Source: Pelargonium tetragonum (Eukaryota; Streptophyta; Magnoliopsida; Geraniales; Geraniaceae). Taken from it: DNA of 27,049 nucleotides. Positions 20,581-27,049 of the stretch are shown in pieces. Made by a program: the position numbers and the translations under genes. The stretch is taken from contig JAYMTL010000187.1 in assembly GCA_036897445.1 (NCBI GenBank), positions 1 to 27,049 of the forward strand. Reading direction: 5' to 3'. Under the pieces are notes generated by a model, which was not told where the DNA came from, did not search any database, and saw only the letters and a program-made list of their open reading frames with translations. Position 1 is the stretch's first letter, and each line of letters begins with the position of its first letter.

Positions 20581-23500
20581 ACTTGTTTTATACTAGGAGC
20601 GCTTACCCCTCCTCTAACCTTAGCCGAAATTTGGGGACCTTAGTTTTTCCATCCAAAGGCAATAGAGATATAACCGGATTTCGTGTCAAGGATCCTTTAT
20701 ATTCCCCCTTGAGAAATACGCGAGTCTTTAGAAGAAAATATTTCATTCAGTTTCATATACAAGGAGTCGTTAAGCACAAACCCTGCGGCAGATCTTAGAA
20801 TTGAAGTTTGACTTGAGTCTCCCGAGTATAGAAAGCTTGTTGCTAAAGCCCTTGAATTTTTTTAAGAATTTCTACCTTGAGCTGTCGTGGGGCAGGGTCG
20901 ATAGCGAAATTGGGCTTAAACGTATGGACCTGTGGACATTTGAATACTTAGAATAATCGGAAGTCTCGAGATGCTTGAAAAAAAGGAGAATATTCTCTCT
21001 GTAATACTTTAAACAGTAAGAACTCCTAGGATAGAGGTGCGTGGCTTAGTAAGGGGTTCCGTAACTGTAACTTTTGCTTCGGATACTCATATATTTAATT
21101 ATATAACTCGTACTCAAACAATTAGGTAAAGAAACTTGGATAACGAACTGAGGAAATATCTTAGGATAAAAAACTTTCAAAGTAGTAGAAAAGATCTAAA
21201 TAGGAGTTCTTTGACTAAGGGCTATGCTATCGTTCTTCATCGGAGATGTACTATTAGCCCGATACTTATTACTATAGGAAATAGTTACTCGAAAGTAGAC
21301 TTTAGCTTGACCCTAGCAGTAGCCTTTTTAAACATTCAAGGCTTTTTATATTTTGCTGTGTAATAAAGGATTGGCTGGAAATACATATAGAGACTTAATA
21401 CAATCGGGGGTGGAGAATTTAGAATAGGTTATGGTTCAAAAAAGCTATAAAGGTATTGAATTTATACGGCACTGATCGATGAAAGAGCCCAAATTTCCTT
21501 TATTGTAGGTGAGAGAGAGAGTCATTATAATATGTTTAATCAAGATAGACGGACTCTAAGAAGAAATAAAAAACTTAGTAGTCAATGGAAATTCAAGAGA
21601 ATTAGAAAAACAAAAAGTACGGGATTCCGGTTGACCTTTTCGAGTGATATACTTTTTTAATTACTTTACTATTCAATTATACGGGATAGGGAACAAATGT
21701 ATACATAAGGGGTCCTGGAAATAGGGGCTGACCTCCCAATACTTATCTTATATAAAGGGAGAACTGCAAGGATTTCTACTTTTCTTAATAAGTGTTTAAC
21801 ATCCAGTATTAAAGCATCTCATTAAATTCTTCTTTTATTTAAATTAGGTAGTATTAGAACCTGTGGCATTTCCTATCAAATCACTTCACTCTACTAATGG
21901 ATTCTTTTCTCCGAGATAAGAGCACTATCTATACCACTTTCTATAACCGGCTAGGTCATTTTATGGATATAATTTCTCTTTCTTTCTATCTAAGTATGAT
22001 TAGGGGAACTTGCCGACGTTGGTGGGTGTATTGTACTGATAGGTAAATCTAGAAAGACTCTTAAACTTTTTTTAGAACTCTTCTCTACTGCATCGAAGTT
22101 TTAGTTTAGTTATATAAAGTAAAAAGCTTAATATAGAAATAGATTAAAATCTTCTATTCTCTTACTTAGTATGTTATTTTTCCGGATTGGAAGGGATTAA
22201 CCTTAAATTCCATTAATAAAGACTTTACTCGTAGGTAAATGCGCCTTACTTATACAAGCCGGATTCCCTTATTGCTTATTGATAGGGCAAGATGAGTTAT
22301 CATTCGAATTTTGATCTTATATAATACATGCTTTTTTTATCTATGTAAATTACAAGACTGTCAAGTTTTTTACTGTGAAACAGCCCTCTAGAGCCAGGGT
22401 TAGTAAAGAAATTTAGGTTCGTTATTAGTGTTTTTTAGAAGGGTAAATTTAGTAGAGTACCTTTAATATAATTATTCATATTATAGAACCCTGACTTTGA
22501 AAACAAACAAAAAGAAAAAGGAAATCTCAAACTCAACTGCTAAATCTAATTTCAGTAAGGAGGTTTACTTCCTTTTATTACGCGGGATCCTTTGCAATCT
22601 CATTCTCGAGGTTTGGGACCCATGTTCCTGTATTTTACTTCATTCTAAATATTCAAAACCAGAAATTTCAAATATCCCGCCCTAAACCAACCCTTGCGAT
22701 CCCTGTGGTATAACAGATATATCAGTAAATATTGCTTAATCTTTTTATAATTCTACATATCCCGGAACAAAGCTGTACCAAGCGCGCCTAGGAGTAGCAA
22801 CCCCCTTCTTTTAGTACATTATATCTCCATCACTATAAAAACCTAACTTGGAATCTATTCTAATTCAATAAGACATAAAACAGGGCTTCCCTAGTCTAGA
22901 AAAGAATCCCAGGAGCTTAACATCAGAGGTACTCAACAACTCACAAAAAGCCAAAACTATAGGATGCTAAATCCTCTTTAAAGCTTAAAAAAAGAAATTG
23001 AGGGATGAACCTTAGTGGGTAAGGGAATAAAGCACTTTTAAGCTTAGGAATGAGAAGTTAAGGTAAGTAAGGTTTTTTCCTACTTATAATCAGTATTTTC
23101 CTTAGTTGCTAGTGAAATTCTAAAGGGAATACTAGGGAATGTATAAATAGTAAAGTACAGTCAATTAAGAGTCCTGTTTTTAGATTTATCTTACTTAAAA
23201 GTTGGGATTAGAACCCTTGATTTTCTAGTAGCTATGTTAATAAACTTGCCCCTGGTATTCTGAGATTTTTCAAGTCTTAACTTATCTTAATTTTGACTAA
23301 ATGAAATATTAAAACTAAGAATCTTTTTCCTGCTTCGAGCAAATCCGTGGTAAAGTTTTCTTAAGGAAGTTTCAGATCTTGAGTTGTATTTAAGAAATTC
23401 CAGTGGATAGATAATTAGGAGTTTCTATTTTTGGATATTGGAAAGGGAGGGTCGCTAGTCCGTAAAGTTGTAGCCTTAAACGAGGAAGGAAATCCTTAGG

Positions 23501-26500
23501 TAGGCGGCTTTTTTGTAAATTTCCTCTAATTTAGTTTGAGTTCCTCTGCCCTTTTAAAATTTTTTAATTAAAGACAGGTTTCAAAGTCTCATCAGTTTCG
23601 CAAAAAGAGCTCGATTAGTAGTACACCCAATCCAAGTTTTTGATACGAGCAATTTTAGGTATACAACTTTATAGGGATTCCAGATCCAAGAGTAAGATTT
23701 GTCACTTTACAAAGATTTTTTTGATTATTTTAGTGTATTTTTGGATTCTAGAAATAGAGTTTTACTAGGCGAAATTTGCTAGGGTATCCGCAAGGTTTCG
23801 GGAAATTTGTAGTTTTCCATTATAGTTAGATTTTTATCTTCCAGATATGTCCTTAGAAAAGCTCTTTCATTTTTATAAGGAATACAGAAAAAGTTTTTTG
23901 TAAAATATTCAATTTCTTTTATTATTTTAAGCTAGCTTCATTTTGTTAGAAAAGTCAAAACTATATTAGTAAGTTTTCTAGACCCTAGTTGATGTTAATT
24001 TCTTGCTTTTTCTAAATTGCTGACTCAATAAAAACCGAAGTAAACATTAGGAAATTCAAATAATTCACTTAGAAGTCAATCTTTAATGGTACGGGGCATC
24101 CAGGGGGAATCCCACTAAAGCTTCGGAAAGTTCTTAGCCTGATTAAGTACTGTCCCTGGGTGGGAAAGGGTTGCTCTGAAGGATTTATATAACTAGGATG
24201 CTGAAGAAATATCAAAAGGGCAGATGGATCATTTGTTAGATTAAAGGTCAAAAGGAAAATGACAGTAGTCTAAATAGGAAATATGAGACTTCATTAATAT
24301 GAAATGATATATTTTATAGGATTTTTTAAGATTAAGTTACGGGGAATTTTACTACAGCGATACCCGACTTAATTATTTATCAGATATAACTATAAGAGTG
24401 CTTCATCTATCTCAACATATCAAATGAAATATGATTTGGAAAAGGCTTCGCGGTTGTACTTTTTATTTCGTATGAGACTCGGGGTCCTTAGATTGTCCAT
24501 ATTTAGGTAGAGGTTTCCCTTTTTCATGCCCATTACATTAAGTTTACTTTGTAAGTTCATAAACAATCTAGGAAAATACATTAATTACCAGAATTTCTAA
24601 GTTTTACTGGTAAGCCCCTGTTTGAAAAATAGAGTCAAAAAGTCTTTTAGATAAGGAAATCGCTTAGAAAGTCTCTACATAAAAATAAAAACACTTGTGA
24701 ACTTGGATATAGATGGCAAATCAAAGAATATTTAAGAATTAGTCAACGTTTAGCCATACAAGATCCTAAGGTTTACGCAATAAAATCAGGTTACATTTGA
24801 TAAACTTATCGGACTTCCTATGCCGCATAAAAAGATTGATCAAATTAAGAAGTCGGACGCGGATATTTTCAAGGGTTTCCCTTCTCCCGAGCTATATCTT
24901 TAGGGGTATTTCTTATATAATTATAGAGTTCTGATCTAAATTCATAAATACAAACAATTCCTTTCTAAGTGATAAAATGCCTTTTTTACCATACGAGCGC
25001 CCCAGGAGCAACCCTAGATTTTAGCCGAAATTGTGTGAGATAAAAGGGCTTATTAATAAAGCCTTTGAACCTTTCAGGTTTCCTTTATTTGTATACTTTT
25101 ATTCTTGCTTACCTTAATTACCTAAATATTTTGTTCCGGAGTTGGTTAAAGCTGCGTGCGCCTCAGTTCCACTGAATTTTAGAAAGTACTCTATATGGGT
25201 TCTCTGATGTACCAAACGTACAATAAGACGTAGAAACCCTTGTAGTGCTTTTTATAGGGTTCTCCCTCTTAGGATAGATAAAAAGGTCCCTATAATTACT
25301 ATAATTATAATATAATAAATGTATAACCTACCTAAGACTACTTTTTATAAAATATCGGACTTGGTCAACTCAAGAAGGAGTTAATATTTTGAAGGCTTTG
25401 AACCAGGACTTTTTTTTTTATCAAGCATATCTTTTCGAGGAAAGGCTGTTGATGCAGTTAAGTAGGGTCGGTCCTATCGCAAATTCATAGATAAAAAATT
25501 GAGTAATACTACGGAATTTCTTGATGATGGCAAAAACACAAAAATTTTTTTTAGTCTTGAGTTTAGTTGATAAGGACTTCTTTAATTTATCTTGTATCAA
25601 ACCCATATTCATGAAAATAACACCCTCAGAAAAAAGTCTAGTCTTCAATTAGTACTTCCCTTTCTAGGAATACTTCTCGCTTCCGCGGACATGAATATAA
25701 TACTAACGTATTACCTTGAATGAGAGCCAAAAGAGCATCCTAAGCAATTAATTACAGCATTCATTATACTTCACCTCAGAAGAGCACAGAGTTCGTTTGT
25801 TCAAATAACCAGAATTAAGGTTTCAAAAACTAACCAACCCTAAGTAAGGGGACAGTCCAGCCAGGACTTCAATTACAAACAAGATATTTTTTTTCGTATC
25901 CTAACTATGAAATAAGGCCCGCGCGAACTAATGAGTATCTTACAAAAACGGGTTTTTATGATAAATTTCGCTTCACTTCTTACTCAAATTACGAATTAAT
26001 AATGGATAACCCTGTCCTGAAAGCCCACATATAAGATCCAACGAGAACTTTGACAAATTTACAAGGGTCTTTGCTTACAAAAAAATAACTAAGCATTTTT
26101 CTCTTGGTTTTTCTAACATATTTAATTGAATTAAATTCCTTGAACACTTTTTATTCCTTTACAAGACCCTTAAAATAGTTTTTGGTTTTTGTTAACCTTT
26201 TGTACTCTAGTAGATTCGTAGACAGGGGGTTCCGTTGAATAGAAGTAAGATAAAACGAATTGCCCAGTGATTTATTCCATAACGAGAGGAGCTTTGAAGA
26301 GCTATATTATGAGTAGCTTATTTCGACTAAAACACTAAAACAAAGGAATAAAAAAAAACTTCTTGAAGACCCCCTTTTGAAAAGTGCTTTTTATTACAAC
26401 CACATTATGACTAGTCTGTCTTGCGTAGAAAACAGGGTATAATCCTAATTGAAAGTAGATGTACACGTATCTCTTCTTATATTCATAGGATTTTAGAGTA

Positions 26501-26900
26501 CTTTTTAGAATTCTTTTCGAGAAAATTTGGAGTATCCCACTTAAATTAGACTGCGAGGACCTTAGAAATTAATCGACGAATTCAAAAAGTTCATAGGGAT
26601 CCTTTTTTTCCATTTCAAGAATTTGCGAAGGTTTATCTTAATTTAATAAAAAGAAAAGGTAGAAATTAACAAATTATGTACATACCTATAGTATTCTTCT
26701 GGATGTCTATTATTTTATTAGATATAGGGTATTCAATAGAATTGCACGAGTAAACGAGTATAATTTACAGAGTTGTAGTTTCCGGGCCTAATTTTAAGGC
26801 TTGCAAGTCCCCTATTTTTTTAGTAATTCCTGCTGAATTTTAGTACTTTATTTATCCAAATAAATTTTAGATAAGCCTTAATTTTTATGAACAAGAAGAG
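20581..26900. other. gene-free AT-rich spacer
   Basis: No gene is recognisable. ATG frames at 20583-20798, 21136-21363, 22497-22685 (lysine-rich because it overlies an A-run), 24069-24251 minus and 25421-25648 minus have no domain, no partner genes and chance-like lengths. Small items are a GA repeat at 21511-21521, an AT-rich palindromic patch at 25290-25320, and a 10-T run at 25410-25419. Three GC-richer snippets at 20597-20631, 22777-22815 and 24995-25032 share some words and may be diverged repeats. Confidence 0.65.
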
Positions 26901-26910
26901 TAAAGTATAA

Positions 26911-26947
26911 GCGGGTCCCGCGGGAGTATTCCTTAAGGGGCGGGCGT
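26911..26947. other. GC cluster with palindrome
   Basis: In AT-rich surroundings this segment holds GCGGG-T-CCCGC (a 5-bp hairpin at 26911-26921) overlapping the perfect 10-bp palindrome TCCCGCGGGA at 26916-26925, followed by GGGGCGGGCGTACG ending at 26947. Such GC clusters are typical of spacers in several organelle genomes, where they may be mobile or may structure transcripts. Only one is seen here, so a family cannot be shown. Confidence 0.4.
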
Positions 26948-27049
26948 ACGAAGAAATAATATGCATAAAGGTCAGCTGCTGTAGAGTGGAGCGGAAAGTC
27001 TTGTCACCGTACTTCCTTGCTTTTCAAATTGGGTTGGGGGTAAGATTTA

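Noticed and set aside
22497-22685. 62-codon frame with a lysine-rich start
   Set aside because: The basic start comes from an A-run. The rest has no recognisable pattern.
1-27049. CRISPR arrays, insertion sequences, retroelements and virus-like fossils
   Set aside because: No regularly spaced repeats, terminal repeats with duplications, or transposase, reverse transcriptase or capsid-like reading frames were seen on either strand.

Overview
This is a 27 kb AT-rich (roughly two-thirds A+T by eye), almost entirely non-coding window. I recognise no protein-coding gene, rRNA, tRNA, CRISPR array, transposon, LINE/SINE or virus-like element in it. The longest ATG-to-stop frame anywhere is 81 codons. 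At this base composition stop triplets make up about 7% of codons, so the few 60-81 codon frames are about what chance gives, and none reads as a known protein.

Organism: no marker gene is present, so this is inference only. A bacterial source is very unlikely, because 27 kb without genes would be extraordinary and CTAG is common here. The lack of transposon remains and of long microsatellites, with mixed short AT runs and small GC-richer islands, fits the spacer DNA of a greatly expanded eukaryotic organelle genome. Candidates are large dinoflagellate (Symbiodiniaceae-type) mitogenomes, which are known to be nearly all non-coding, large fungal mitogenomes, or a bloated algal plastid. A gene-poor nuclear segment is not excluded.

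Layout. 1-5400 is featureless AT-rich sequence ending in a small TAT-rich repeat (5304-5331). 5405-5745 is a GC-richer island with a GC-rich hairpin and two tiny frames (26 and 32 codons); a C-depleted tract (5749-5935, with an 87-nt run lacking C) follows directly. 6120-7450 is pyrimidine-rich and holds a short stretch resembling part of the 5458-5526 island. 7460-10900 is featureless. 10960-11160 is again C-poor. 14184-14367 is strikingly G-poor (105 nt without any G) and abuts a GC-richer, alanine-rich open stretch, a mirror image of the 5.4-5.9 kb arrangement. A perfect 17-nt tandem duplication lies at 16395-16428. 18300-19700 is pyrimidine-rich. Three weakly similar GC-richer snippets lie at 20.6, 22.8 and 25.0 kb. 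The window ends in a small GC cluster (26911-26947).

No genes can be shown to work together. The best leads are the two opposite-strand compositional tracts with adjoining GC-richer islands, the faint dispersed repeat between those islands, and six copies of ATATAAGTA, which equals the budding-yeast mitochondrial promoter nonamer. All need computation to confirm.
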